A stretch of DNA of 64,000 nucleotides from Lactarius indigo (GCA_025766275.1 JAFKAC010000003.1:1426001-1490000); one strand, 5' to 3'. Positions 1 through 11,828 are shown, counted from the stretch's first letter. Numbers and translations are program-made. Notes: a model not told the origin generated them from the letters alone.

Positions 1-93
1 CAGTGAGTAAGTGAGCAACAGTGCGAGGTGGGCTATCATATATCATAGGTCGGAGGTGGGTGCAGTCGTGCGGTCTGGGTCCCGGGGTCCGGG

Positions 94-395
94 TTTATGC
101 ACGTGATCGATGTTAGCGCGACGCGACTGTTTGTATTTGTTTGTTCGAACTTGGGGATCAGGCTTGAACTTGAGCTTGAGCTTTGGGCCACGTTGGCAGG
201 GCCAACAAGCGATAAGACAGACATTGGGTATGTAAGGTTATGTTATCACCTATGTTTCATTTCCTTTACTGTGATACAGTATGGCCCTTTCCCGACATCC
301 TTCACTCCCCATCTTCCAATCCCTAAATTTGCGAACCACGGAAGGAAGAGGCTGTTTGTCGCTCGGCTTTGGTGACCAGCCATTTTTCATTAGAC
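94..395 (+). pseudogene. Truncated duplicate of homeobox gene 1 promoter and 5' coding end
   Basis: This stretch is a diverged copy of about 2193-2473. Shared blocks include a CACGTG palindrome (100-105 against 2198-2203), a GC-rich block ending in cgcgactgtttg, a TTCGAA palindrome (144-149 against 2242-2247), and the start codon with its following bases (atggccctttcccgacatcc at 281). The coding part aligns with small indels as far as the segment equivalent to residues 35-40 of homeobox gene 1. The similarity then stops and no homeodomain helix 3 follows. The reading frame is disrupted by indels, so no functional homeodomain protein can come from it. It lies just beyond the 3' end of the aldo/keto reductase gene, so that gene sits between the two copies. 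Confidence 0.75.
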
Positions 396-460
396 GTAAA
401 AGACACGAAAGCAATACACGATCCGGATTGACATTACTGTGTACTCGTTTCCTCTGGGAC

Positions 461-1918
461 TCAATTCCATAGATGCAACTGCTTATCACTGAAACCGTCT
501 CTATATCGCGCACCCTTCCTCGGGTACTTCTCCAATAACTGTGCAATCTCGGCCAGATCTTCTGCTGACAGCTCCACGTCACCGGCAACCAGGTTTTCCA
601 ATGCTCGCTTTGCGTTGCTAGATGACATTAGCCACCAAAAAGCCGTCAGAAGAGAGAAAAGGAACGGCACGGCGACTTGATTATGACTTACGAGGACCCA
701 GGGAGTGGGATGATATGATCACCAAGTGCACCAACCCAGGCAATGCTCAACTGCGCGAGCGTAATGCCCTTACGCGCCGCTATACTGGCTAGTGAATCCA
801 CAAGCTGGAGGTTATGCCCGATGTTCTATGGTAATGGTTCGCGTTTGCAGGGAACCCAGAGTCAAAAAGAGTGCACACCTCATCTTGGAAGCGACTGAAC
901 AAGCGCCTATAGTCACTTTCGTCCATGTCCAGTCGGCTCTTGATATGACCGGTGAGTAAACCTAGACCAAGAGGACTGTTTAGGGTGAGTGAGAGGCAGA
1001 AAGGCGAAATGAAGCACCACGTACGAATATGCGATGACGGCGATGGACAGTTCTTTACAAGTAGCAATCACTGAATCGGACGCACCAGGTTTCTCTCAAC
1101 TATCTACACGCAGAGAAGGATGTTTATACGTACCATCTTTGGTTTGTTCCTCATAGGCTTGCAGGCTGACTTCGATCTCGACTGCCGCAACCGGCATGAC
1201 CTACACAATTCGGCAACTCTCGTATGTCTTCTTTTCGGCTTTCGGTAGAAGTGGATCCTTACCTTGTGCGCACGGCGTACAGTTTCCGCGCCGACTTCGG
1301 ATAGACCAATGTAATCGAATTTTCCTTCCTTCACCATCTCGTTCAGCGACTCTGCGTATTGCTCTATCTCGTAGTTCGAATCGCGTCTCGCTGGCTCGAA
1401 TAGATCCAGCTTCTTGGTTCCGCGTAGGGCTTTGAGGATAGTGTCGACGCTGCGGCGCAGGTTCTCCCTACTCCCGTCTGAGACAAGTTGGCCGGGGAGC
1501 GTGCCACCTTTGACGGAGAGGAAGGTGCGATCGGCATAGTCCGGGTATTTCTCGAAGAATCGAGCGACTAATTCAAGATTCCCCGTGGAAAAACCTTGTC
1601 CATAGAACTCGGCTAATGATACACATGTCAGTTCAAGAGGAGGTGGGATCAAGGAAAACCTACCACTATTGAGGAACAACTTGGCACCTGGAGGAAGGGC
1701 ATCAACGCCTGCTTTGATGGCTGCGAAAGCTTCTTCATCTGTGACAGGCGTGGGCCACCTCATGGTCATCGACATCAATCCGTGCTGAGAGAATGCGAGA
1801 ATGTATATATGAGCGAATGATGTAGCTAGGTTGTATCAAAGATCATACGACTCACTGCAACTTTTGCAACGACGACGTCAGAGGCCGTGCCGCCAAGCTT
1901 GGCCGTGTTGCGTACCAT
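461..1918 (-). CDS. Aldo/keto reductase, pyridoxal reductase (AKR8) type
   Basis: Probable NADPH-dependent reductase of pyridoxal to pyridoxine in vitamin B6 salvage, like fission yeast Plr1. It starts at 1918 with a short exon reading MVRNTAKLGGTASDVVVAKVA, followed by an intron from 1855 to 1785. Later exons carry MSMTMRWPTPVTDEEAF, FLNSG...EFYG (catalytic Asp/Tyr region), TFLSVKGG (catalytic Lys) and DLFEPARRD, where this subfamily lacks the usual active-site His. Near the C-terminus come SPLGLGLLTG and NAKRALENL, the NADP-binding loop region, and the gene ends in QLHLWN. Total length is about 330 residues, normal for the family. No frameshift is needed. Substrate assignment is by family only. 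It is transcribed away from homeobox gene 1, whose start is about 440 bp upstream. Confidence 0.85.
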
Positions 1919-2091
1919 AGTATTGTTGGGTCCACAAGCGAGAGCTTCTAGGATACACTTTATGGAAGTCCAAGGCGCTAAGGAAGTGGGGATGCGCATA
2001 AGCATGATTGGTCCGACTTCGTTTTCTCGGTAATTGGATTGGGGGAAAACATCGCTAGTGGGTAAATGCATGTTGGAGAACAGTATTGATG

Positions 2092-2160
2092 ACGGAGCGA
2101 GGTGGATGAACCTGAAATTCGTCCAGGAGATGCCAGTCAGTGTAACGGAGCGAGGTGGAT
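2092..2160. repeat. Short direct repeat in the AKR/homeobox intergenic region
   Basis: The 16-base unit acggagcgaggtggat occurs at 2092-2107 and again at 2145-2160. It lies between the divergent aldo/keto reductase and homeobox gene 1. It may be a duplicated regulatory element or a footprint of the local duplication; nothing more can be said. Confidence 0.6.
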
Positions 2161-2354
2161 GCTTGGGTGGATGAACCCGATATGGGTCAAGTACGTGCAC
2201 GTGACCGACGCGAGCGCGACGCGTCTGTTTGGGTTTATTTGTTCGAACTTGGGCTTGAGTCTGAGTCGAGTGCACCAGGACCATCGAACGAAAGACAGAC
2301 GACGGATATTTATCTCTTTGTAGGATTCTGTTGTAACATCACCTATATTTTAAT

Positions 2355-3247
2355 ATGGCCCTTTCCCGACATCCCTCACTCTCCCCGACGCCATCTTACG
2401 ATCTCCAAATTAGCAATTCGCGGAAGAGGCCGTCTGTCGCTCAGATTCAGCGACTACAAACCATTTTTGATTCATCGCGCTACATCAGCAAGGAAGAGCG
2501 TAGTGCCCTCGCTCACGAAATCGGATTGTGAGTGGCCGCCTCGTCCGTACCACCTCGTAACTGATACCTGAGCATAGGGATGTCAAATTCATTACTGTGT
2601 GGTTTCAGAATAGACGCCAGTCTGACAAACGCAAAGCATGGACCAAGAGAGACCGCGCAAGGAAGAAGGAGAACACCTGTCACAGGATACATATACACAC
2701 CGTCTTTTCGAAGCCAGTAGTGTCTCTTGATCAAATCGCATCTCGCTCGGAGCGCGTACAATCTACCTGTACCCCCCGACCCACCTCGTGCCGTGTTCTC
2801 AACTCAGAAACCAGGGAACTCCTTGGAGCCTGTGACGCCGACACGGTCAAAGCCGGAGGCACTCTGGGCACACATGCCATCATCACCCCCCGATGCGCCT
2901 TCCTCTCCGCTCCGGTTGATGACGGCTCCCCGTCCTGTCCAATCAGGAAAGTCCCTAGAGTGGGCTTGTGCCAAAGAAAGGATAGGAAACAAGCGTCGAC
3001 TCAAGCGGGACAAGGGAATCCGAGTAGTAGAGCTACAAAGAACCGGCACTCGTAACCTTCGGCCGCGCTCAAGAAGGAACAAGAATCTGACTCGGACTCG
3101 GACCAGGACTCGGAAGTGCCAACCCCAGCACAGAGTCAAGCTACCGATGATTGCAACACTCCGAAATATCGGCCGGACGAGTTGCGAGGGAAGTCCACAA
3201 AGGACGTCGAGGCGGCTATGGCACTCCTCCAGTTTCTGCGAGGATGA
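2355..3247 (+). CDS. Homeobox transcription factor 1
   Basis: DNA-binding regulator, nuclear by family. Exon 1 (2355 to about 2527) encodes MALSRHPSLSPTPSYD and helices 1-2 of a homeodomain. A 50-base intron follows, and exon 2 resumes with DVKFITVWFQNRRQSDKRKA, holding the recognition helix with Trp48, Phe49, Asn51 and Arg53 all present. Downstream, in another frame, come LWAHMPSSPPDAPSSP and SLEWACAKERIGNKRR, followed by an acidic Glu/Ser/Asp run and a terminal DVEAAMALLQFLRG ending at 3247. The last two segments share the homeodomain frame, but the middle does not, so unseen introns or extra bases exist near 2700 and 3040. The C-terminal motifs recur in the neighbouring gene. This is not a mating-type pair by context. 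Confidence 0.75.
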
Positions 3248-3585
3248 ATCGACCCGTCGACTCGATTCTGAGACTGGCATCTCATACTGGGTCGTTCTTC
3301 TTCACATTGACGAGAACGACATAAAAACATTGTGGGTTTATCTGGCCTATTTAGCTATAGCCAAGGACGAGAGGCAAATTCTATACCTTCTGCCATTAAA
3401 AGATTCCTGCCTTGCTGTCATCGGTCACTGTTGTGTGTACAGTATTAGATATTACATGGTAAATAAAGGAAAACGCCAGGTACTGTTCAATAAAGTGGGT
3501 GAACCCGCCTTGGTCTCCTTGTTCTTGATACCCTTACGCGATACCTATCCGTCAGTCTAGCTTATTCCAGTAGAGAAACACCAGG
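3248..3585. other. Intergenic region between the two homeobox genes
   Basis: No convincing coding sequence. It contains an AT-rich stretch around 3440-3500 (aataaagg, aataaagt) that would suit 3' end formation of homeobox gene 1. Confidence 0.4.
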
Positions 3586-4947
3586 ATGCGTCCTCCTACG
3601 CGCTCCACTCGTTCAGTCCGTCAGCGCCAGCCTTCCAAGAAGGTCGCGCGAGACAGTCCGCCCTACGTCTGGTCTTGCCGCCTCATTTCTAGTACTAGAA
3701 TCCAATCCCCAGCCTATTGAGAGCCAGCATCGCCGCCGGCGATATCGAGGTCGGTATGTCGTCCAGATCGGATCCTGTGTCCACGCTTGTCGCAGGCTGC
3801 CCCCCCTCCGAGTCGTGGCCACCAACTACGTTCGTTTATGAGAACCAGAGGCTCGTGTCCTGAGTCTGCGAATGCTCATGACCCTAGTGCTACCACGGTG
3901 ACACCGCCGGGAAAGCTTCCTCGCTCCCGCCACCGCATGGCGGGCGACAAGCTCGAGACGCTCGACGCGTTCTTCCGACGCAACACGCACCCGTCGCGCA
4001 AGGAGAAAGAGGCCATTTGCAAGGATCTAGACATGTGAGGAGAATTGACCTCAAACGATGACGACGCTCTCATAATACTGCGTTTTTTTTTCGCAGTGAT
4101 CTCAAGACGGTCACCATTTGGTTCCAGAACAAGCGCCAAACCGTGGCCCGCTCTAGGAAGCAGTCCGAGTCTTTTCCTTCTGAGAGCCTCCGAGTCGTGC
4201 CCACTGCAGCTATAGACATACTCGCCTCTGCATCGGCAACAATGACACCTCTGGCTACCGCTGAGGTCCCTTCAGTCTCTGCTAATGCTACGCGACTCGA
4301 CTCTGGCCCTTCTAGCGGGTCCTGTGCTTATTGCTCGTCTCTTGGTAATCCGCCTGCGTCTCGCCTTCTGCATACTAGCTCTTCCTGCATTGCCTGTTCT
4401 TCAGCTCCCGACTCCCAGCCACATACACCACTTTCCGCAGCGCAGGACTCGAATGTCTTCGAATCGACGCTTCCGCCCCGCGATATGCGCGCATCTAGTA
4501 CGTGGGTGTCCTCTCCCTCTTCGTCCCCCGGTGGCTCGGAGCTGCGCAAGCCTCGGAACCATGACTGGCTGATCGATCCCGAGAATCTCTGGAAGTACAT
4601 CCCATCGTCTCCATTGCAGCAACAGCCTGTTCAGTCGTCCCCGGACGTCAGCCCTGAGGTTGGTGATGGCGGTGGTAGTGGGAGTGCAGGCCTGTCGCTC
4701 CGGCGACGGCCTCGCACACTCGAATGGGCTTGTGCGCGGTCGGCCAAGCGCAGGCGCACAAACCCTGACTCCGAAGACGGAGAGACCTGGTGCTGGATAC
4801 AATGCTGAAGAGCGCACGATCTGTCACTCATCGTGCTGCATCTCTGATGTTCGACTTCCACCCGAGTGTTACGGCAAGTATCCTCCAGATGTCGTGCGTG
4901 GAGCTGTTCTATTACTGGGGCTGAGGGACGCTGGGAGTATGATCTAG
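3586..4947 (+). CDS. Homeobox transcription factor 2 (paralogue of gene 1)
   Basis: Homeodomain regulator lying in tandem with homeobox gene 1. The start at 3586 (MRPPTRSTRSVRQRQ) is the most likely one, but the N-terminal frame is not continuous. The homeodomain runs through KLETLDAFFRRNTHPSRKEK, an intron of about 61 bp (4035-4096), and DLKTVTIWFQNKRQTVARSR, with Trp48, Phe49, Asn51 and Arg53 intact. A Ser/Pro/Ala-rich linker follows. Then come NLWKYIPSSP, TLEWACARSAKRRR and, in another frame, YPPDVVRGAVLLLGLRDA near the end. These match three motifs in the same order in gene 1, so the two arose by duplication. The tail needs a frame change near 4790, probably an extra base. Target genes are unknown. 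Confidence 0.7.
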
Positions 4948-5340
4948 TAGTTTACTGCTACACTCTTCGATTGCAGATTTGTATCGAGCCTCGGTGTGTT
5001 AATTCCAAGTTATGCATGGCCTCGCCGGTGTACAAAGGTATGACAGGTTATGCGATAGTGACTCATTGTGTGGGAATATATAAGAGAGGGAAAGCGGCGT
5101 GTAGTGATAAGTAAATTGATGAAGATTGCGAGCACACGACATGGCGAAGGTCCAGGCAGAGGACATGCAATTAATCATGAGGATGTCTTGCGTTTTTGGC
5201 CCGTAAGGGCCGGTGACGAGGATACGACCGTCCGAGGAGAGCTTTTTTCCGGGGAATAATAGCCGCCAGTACTCGGGTGAAGTACGTCATTGTTGATTTT
5301 TGGTTTAGATTTGGGGGTGTGAGAGTGGCCATTCATGTTT
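4948..5340. other. Intergenic region, convergent gene ends
   Basis: Lies between the 3' ends of homeobox gene 2 and the UTP17 gene. I see no gene, repeat or RNA in it. Confidence 0.4.
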
Positions 5341-8300
5341 TTATGCGCGTTGCTGTGAATTTTGGGTGCGCAACCGTTTGTTGGTTGCGGAAGGGGAGTA
5401 GATGACGATACTGGCTTCAATTAAGCAAGCACATTCGATCGTGACATGAATGGGAACTATGTCGCTCACCTTTCACACCATGATGTCGGAACAGCCCAAC
5501 GAAGGAATTTATCTCCTGAGCATCGACGACCCGCTCCGGTCGCGGGACACCCACCAGCGGGTCATTCGGTGGTTCATCGATATCCATGCCAGAGCCCTCT
5601 CCGTCTCCCGGCGCATCCAGTGCAGGGGCATCCTCGTCCTCCGAGGGACGAGGTGTGAGGAAGTGGGACATAAGCGTGTCAAAAAGCGTGTCAAAAGCCG
5701 GGATTAAGTACGCTGGTCCATCAAAGACACTAGTAATATTCTTGTTGTTCCACTGTTTCGGATTGCCTACGACAACGATAGGACGGACAGGCACGCTGGT
5801 GAGAGCCGAGTCACCAAATATATCTTGGAACAGCGTCCTTTTTTGTGGTTCATGTGAGCCCGAAACAAGTGCACGAGCACAGGAGCCTTCTTCTGCAAGC
5901 GGCCGCGCGTCGTCCCCACAGAGGACAACATCCCAACTGTCGGTGATTCCGACCGTATAAAACGTTGATGTCGCTTTGGCTTTGGACAGCGACTGAGGAT
6001 ACCAGACAATGTTACGTAATGTGAAAGGGAGAGTGTAAGTGTCACTTGGGATGCTCGATGACGGGTCAAAGATCGAGACGGTGCTGTTCGGAGGTCGAGA
6101 GTAGAAGACAACAAAGCGCTCATCCCTGGGATGAGGGACAATAGCACTGATCCGACTGAGCGCTCCGATGGTGCCACTGGACTAGTACACAAGGCGGGTC
6201 AGTGAACACACAACAATAGGAAATGTAAAAACGGCTTGCCTTTTTGCTTGACAAGGTCCCAAAGCACCACGTCAGAGAGCCCGGAAACAGCAAGAAAACG
6301 GCCGCCGTTTCCCAAAAAAGAAACTGAGCGTATACGGCCACGCAGTTCCGAAGCGGTGAAAGCTCGAATAAGGGTGTTCGACGAAGGGTCGTAAATAGCA
6401 ACATATGTACCAAATGCCACGGCCAGGAGGGAACCGTCGGGAGACCAGGTGATAGACCAAGGAATCTCCTGTTTGAAGGTCAAGCTCGAGCGGGCCACCC
6501 AGAACACTGCGAAGGCCGTCAGAATAGTGAATAAGGCTAGCCTATTAAAACCGCACCGTCTGAAATGCCTGTCTTTTTGTCTGTCACAGACCGTATCCTC
6601 CAACTCTTGAGGTGTCCATCTTTTCCTGAGGTCACAAGGAAGGTACCCCCGAAAGTGTCGTTAGGAGAAAACGCAATTGACGTTACTTCTTCCAGCCCAT
6701 GGGGTCTATCGATGCGCGTGTTAAGGGTCCACAGACCCACCGAACTCTCCCACCGCCACACCTTCAGGTACACTTCTCCACGGAAGAACTCGTCACCTTC
6801 ACGAGAATCAACAGTAGCTAGCCACTCTCCCGATGAAGAAACGACAGCTTGCTCGACTCGCGAAGGTTCGAGCATCTTTTCGTCTTTCCGCGAAACACGG
6901 TTCGAGGGAGATACCTCCAGCTCCGAAATCAATTTTGATGAAGAGGGCGAGTACGTTTGTAAAGAGGACGGATGAGAAGACGGGAGAATGAGGGTAGATG
7001 AGAGCGAGTGCACGGCTAGTGGTGTTGGTACGGACGCTGACGGTCTACTATGTGATATAGCGGGATCTGTGGGAATAGAAGTCAGGAACAGCGCATCGGC
7101 ACTTCTCCAATACACTCGCCTAGTTTGATGCCAGAATAGGAACGAGTGATTTTCAGCTTCGCGGCACTGACGAACATAAAACTCGCGTCTGCCAAGTATA
7201 GCAGGTACTCCTCTTGTCCGCTCTGTGTTTGCGAGACTGCCACGCTGTTTATTGGTGCACCCACTCGAGGGACAAATTCTCTCTTTCCCGAATGGATCTG
7301 CCATATCACCAGGACAGACTCTTCTCCACCACTTAGGAGGTAGGCTCCGTTAGGAGTAAACGAAAGTGCTGAGACGGCATGCGCGTGCCAGTGAAGAGTT
7401 GAGGTGGGTGCATGCTTCTCTACCTCAGCCACTGGAACGGCAATCTGTTCGTGGAGACAATACCATAACCGAATGTTGCCTTTCTCATCTCCCGTCGCAA
7501 AGTATTCCTCCGTCGGGTGCAAGGCAAGGCACGTTAGTGCTTCCGGAGAGACAAACTTGATAAATCCGGCTTTGAGATTGGTCGTCGAGGCTACATAAGC
7601 TTTGTGGCCGCCAATAGCAACGAGCCAGGAGCCACCAGCAGAGACCGCAAGACCGCGTGTGGTGCGAGTCCTCCCCACCAGCATACTCTCCGATGGCGTT
7701 TGGACGGGGAGACCGAGAGTGGCAAGGGATGGCTTTAGAGACACGCGCAGTACGACGCCATTATCGTCATCTCCAGAGAGGAAAAAGGTATTAGCTAGTC
7801 GGGAATTGCGGACAAAGTGCCGACGTACTGTTCCCCTTTCTCTTCTTACTCGGTCGTGCGACTGCCACAAACAAGAAATCCTTCCACTGCTCATGAGCAG
7901 CTATGTGGCGAACCGGGTTCCCAACGCCGATGGTTTGGAGCAAGACTCCGTCTAAGAAGTCCCACACCTTGACATGTCCGTCCAAAGAGCCGGTGATCAG
8001 TTGGTATGCGTTGTGTGGATTCAATATGGCAGACGTTATGGTGTCTGTATGGCTTCCAATATCTCGTTTCGCAGACAATGTCGATACAACGAGCCCAGTA
8101 GTAGTCGAGTATATTCTCACGCTGGAGCCAACGATGGAGAAAAAATAACTAATGGATGTGCACACGGTCAAGGAGCGGAAAGCACGCAAACAAAATACCG
8201 GTCACACACCTCCCATCCTTCGTAAATACTACAGGGTGTCTGGTCGAAGAAGATTCTGTGATAGCGACCCACGGCCACGATTTTGGTGCTATGTTGCCGG

Positions 8301-8427
8301 ATGTACTCGCCTGGGCGGGTTCCTCCGTGAAAATCTCTTGGCTTTTGGGATTCGCCCGGCGATGTCTTCGTGATTTTCCAGGTTTCTTGGGGGCTCGGTG
8401 GTCATCTTGTTCGTTAGATGGGACCAT
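5341..8427 (-). CDS. UTP17: WD40-repeat U3 snoRNP protein UTP17/WDR75
   Basis: Subunit of the t-UTP part of the small-subunit processome, needed for rDNA transcription and early pre-18S rRNA processing in the nucleolus. It starts at 8427 with a basic tail (KKPGKSRRHRRANPK). Beta-propeller blades follow, seen as KDG-YFFSIVGSSVRIYSTTTG, LITGSLDGHVKVWDFLDG, YFATGDEKGNIRLWYCL, LLSGGEESVLVIWQIHSG, FLVTSGKDGHLKSWRI and WSPDGSLLAVAFGTYVAIYD. The C-terminal part includes PIVVVGNPKQWNN and an acidic SEDEDAPALDAP segment, then QEINSFVGLFRHHGVK. After a 54-base intron the last exon ends IVIYSPSATNKR and stops at 5341. At least six introns of ordinary size are present. The domain order and length fit WDR75 better than other WD40 proteins. 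Confidence 0.85.
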
Positions 8428-8530
8428 CGCCGAGGTCGGACTAGAAAAGCGACCGCCGACGATTGCGATGCGCAAAAAAAACGTCAGTTACAAAATAGGC
8501 AATTATTTCCAAATTTGGTTTGACGAAAGG

Positions 8531-10674
8531 CTACAAGTGCATTCTCGGGTCCCCACCGAGTGCATCGTCTCTCATTACTGATTTATCGAAGACATCAATA
8601 CCGTCGGCCTCTTTAAACCCAACAAACACTCTGATAATGCGACATGGAACGTCAAAATCTTCCTCGCGAGCCAGCGCGCGGGCGTCCAGGATGGCCTTGC
8701 GCCTACGCTCCTCCTCCAATAACTCCGCCTTCTCCAAAGGCTCACGTTTGGGAAGAGTGTAACCGAGTTCCGTCATCGAGTACCACATCGATATTCGAGC
8801 ACGCGTATCCCTACCCATCGCACATGAGACACAGCAACAAAGACAGGTAATCACTCACGACTCAAAAAGTTCAAAAAGTTCGTCGAATCGCGCACGTGAT
8901 TCCCTCTCTTCCTGATTACTTTCCCAGCCCAGATCGGCCAGAACGTTTTTGCGCGAGCGTTGGAGCATTTTTAACTCCTCCCACATGGCTTCGCGGCATC
9001 CAAGCACGACCATAAAGGAATGATGGAGATTCATTGCGCGCGTGCGTTCTCCCAACTTGCTCAATGTCTCTACAGGTATGATGGACTGAGCAAGTAACGC
9101 GTTATCAAGGGTCGGTGTCTCGCTGGATGTAATCCAGGAGGCCACACGCGTGACGGAGGAAGGAGGGGTGTCTGCCCGCTGCTCGTTGCTTTGTGTTGGC
9201 GACACCGCGCGACGAGGGACTGTTGGCCACAGGGGATGTACTTGGCCCTGCGTCATCCATAACGAGCGAAGTGCGCGTACGAAAAGTGTCCAGAGAAGGA
9301 AGAGAGAGCGACGAAGGCGAATGGTTTATTGTTCCGGAATAAGATGATTGCCGGGTAATTGGATATGACGGGACGTCGGGTATAGTGGATATTGGATCGA
9401 AATTGAAATTGTATTGAGTAGTCGGCCGCGTGGCCTCAGGGAGTGGAGGGAGAGGTGCAAGAAACGGCACGGAAAAATGAAGAGACGGTGCACTGAGGCA
9501 TCGCGAGAAGAAGGGTGTAAAATATCCCAAAACGACCACTGCGATCATCAAAAGTCAGCCAATTCTCGCGCCATCAAAAGACAGGCACGAACCTGTTGGC
9601 TTCATATTTATGAATCTACTTTCGAATACCGAGTTAAACAGGTATTCTAGTAGGACGTGCTCATGATGAGCTATCCCAACTAACGGCAGAGGCGGAGATG
9701 GCAACGCAGGAGTAGAGGGGTCACTGATAGTTGAGCGAGCGCTACTGGATCGGCCATGTGCCCTGAGCGGCTCTGTGAACCACCGCGGAAGTACAGGGAA
9801 TATGATATCTGGGGCCGATCAGCGGTGTCGAAGACTTGAGTTTTGATTAGCATCCGCACCTTCTTCTATGATCTCCACAAATCCATCGGGCTGCATCACC
9901 CTGCGAACTTCCTGCAACCATGTGAGCGTGTGGGCGAGTTCTGCAGGTTGAGAAATGCACCTCGAAGAGAGAGCTCCACTGTAGTATAATATAAGAGTTG
10001 ATGAAGCTATCTTGCCAAATCGAAATGAATTCACCTTGTGCTCCGGAACACCCTTAGAGACATGCACGATGTGAACATGATCGAAAGTGTCGTCCTCGAA
10101 GGGTAGCTTATTGGACAGGCTAATTTCCTTGACCATGAGGCATCGGCAATAGAATGACACGAGTCTGACTTACAAATTACCGTGTTCCCAAGATATTCTA
10201 CGGGCGACGTGCGGTTCGAGACAATTGAGAGGGAATTGCACATTTACAAGATCAAAGCCAACAAATGTCGTGTCGGGCCACTTGCGTGCGGCGTCGACGG
10301 TCCACATGCCAACCTACGGGGGACTATTTAAGACTAGGTCGAAGGGAGGTGAAGAGCGACGAACCCCACAGCCCAGATCTAAAACCCGTTGTGGTGGATA
10401 ATTGGGTGTAACCATCAACGTCGGCCGACCATCGAAAAGGGTCCTCCAAAGGTGATGATCCATGGCATCGCTAACAGCGTCGTGGTTCAGATATTCGGGT
10501 ATAATAAAGTGTTGATTCAGGGGTAGACTACCTGTCAAGGACGTCTTTGTCATAGGAAATTGGATATGGTGCCTTCCCTGGCGGGTGGTCGTGGTGCTTG
10601 CGGCCGTGTTTATCCACAAATTGGTTCTCTTTTCGACGGGGTTCGGCGAGGGGAAATATAGAACGAACGCTCAT
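8531..10674 (-). CDS. LaeA-like SAM-dependent methyltransferase with long C-terminal region
   Basis: Class I methyltransferase whose substrate is unknown. Exon 1 starts at 10674 (MSVRSIFPLAEPRRKENQ) and splices to DAMDHHLWRTLFDGRPTL. The SAM site follows: motif I VLDLGCGVGMWTVDAA near residue 80, acidic loop FVGFDLVNVQFP, then LPFEDDTFDHVHI and EVRRVMQPDGFVEI. A conserved second half follows: DIIFPVLPRWFTEPL, HEHVLLEYLFNSVFESRFIN, and a proline-rich stretch. It ends with REAMWEELKMLQRSRKN, YSMTELGYTLPKREPL and a coiled-coil-like Glu/Arg segment. This long C-terminal half is, to my knowledge, typical of basidiomycete members. LaeA relatives regulate development and secondary metabolism in ascomycetes; whether that holds here is inference. 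The frame between about 9105 and 9256 is not fully resolved. Confidence 0.78.
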
Positions 10675-11828
10675 GGGTGTCAAGGGAAGGAAGGCACACT
10701 ATGGGATGGTACTGGTGTCGAAAGGATGGCGCTGATGTGGCATAGGTCGGAATGAGGACAAGAGGTAGGTGCAATATAAAGAATGAGGCAAAGGGGAGGC
10801 CGAGGAGAAGACCAAGGAAGGACTCGGAAGGGGAGATCAAAGCTGTGAGGGTGGAACGGTCCCACAACGGATCAGATCTCTTCTCTGCTAAATACTTTTC
10901 AACGTCACCAACTCCAATTCATGATTCTTTGCTTGTGTACATGTACGGTAACCCCAGGGGCCAGGGTACACAAAAAATTAAATCAAGATACAGCATACGG
11001 AGTCTATCCCCGTCTCAACGTTGGCAACGATGGCTATTCAATTTCTTCAGGTCACACGAGATTCCGTCTCGGATGGCAACTCAAGTGTACTTGACATAAC
11101 CGTGCCTTTGTCTTGCGGAGATAGGTCTTGTAGCAGGACGTCGGGCGCAGTAGGGAAACCGCGGAAATGTAGGATAGGCACACCACGAAGAAGAAAGCGA
11201 CTCACGACCAAGTCACCCACGTTATGCCCCCGCCACGGGTAGCAGCAATATTGCCATTCGAAGCCTGGTCGTCAACGTAATCTTTCGGGATGATGCCAAC
11301 GGCCCAGCACCTCAAGTAGGAATGGGGTCATCACCCCTAGACGAAATTTATCGGAGTATGCATCATGGAGAGAGGGCGACATCCATCCTGAGATAGGAAT
11401 CCATTATTTCGATTCGCTAGTAACTCCATGAAACCACGTTCAGTTTGCCATCTCACGAGAGGTAGGGGAACTCGCCAACATCGGTAACACCTCCCCCCCG
11501 ACAATCACGACACGCACTCTGACACGTGTAAATGCCAACCAGTCCACACATTTCCAGGAGCCAAGACGGGGTCACTATGTTCCGTGGCGAATCAGAGGAT
11601 GTAGCTGCGGTTCGAGTATTCACCGGGCAGCGCTATGTAAAGCCAGGTGCCAGCGAACAATCACGACGCATTTTCTTGACGTTGCCATAACGGTACTGTG
11701 TAGACGAAGAGGCCGAAGAGAGCCGTGCTACGTAGTGTGACCGGTTATGACTTAATCGATCACTTACTAATCCAAGCTGACTCATTGATAGGGTCAAGAT
11801 TACAGTTCCTTCTAAAACGATAAGTACG
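10675..11828. other. Unassigned interval with coding-like segments on the minus strand
   Basis: No family recognised. Between about 11687 and 11052, minus-strand translations look protein-like but sit in different frames: MATSRKCVVI, then AGTWLYIALPGEYSNRS, NIVTPSWLLEMCGLVGIYT, YSDKFRLGVMTPFLLEVLG, AVGIIPKDYVDDQASNGN and GVPILHFRGFPTAPDVLLQ, ending near 11052. They could be exons of one short gene broken by extra bases, with a start at 11687 divergent from GNL1. No intron set I tried joins all of them. The part from 10675 to 11050 contains nothing I can identify. Confidence 0.3.

Noticed and set aside
2355..4947. The two homeobox genes as an A/HD mating-type locus.
   Set aside because: They are in tandem rather than divergent, and share motifs as close paralogues. 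Both have ordinary WFQN helices, and no mitochondrial intermediate peptidase gene lies next to them.
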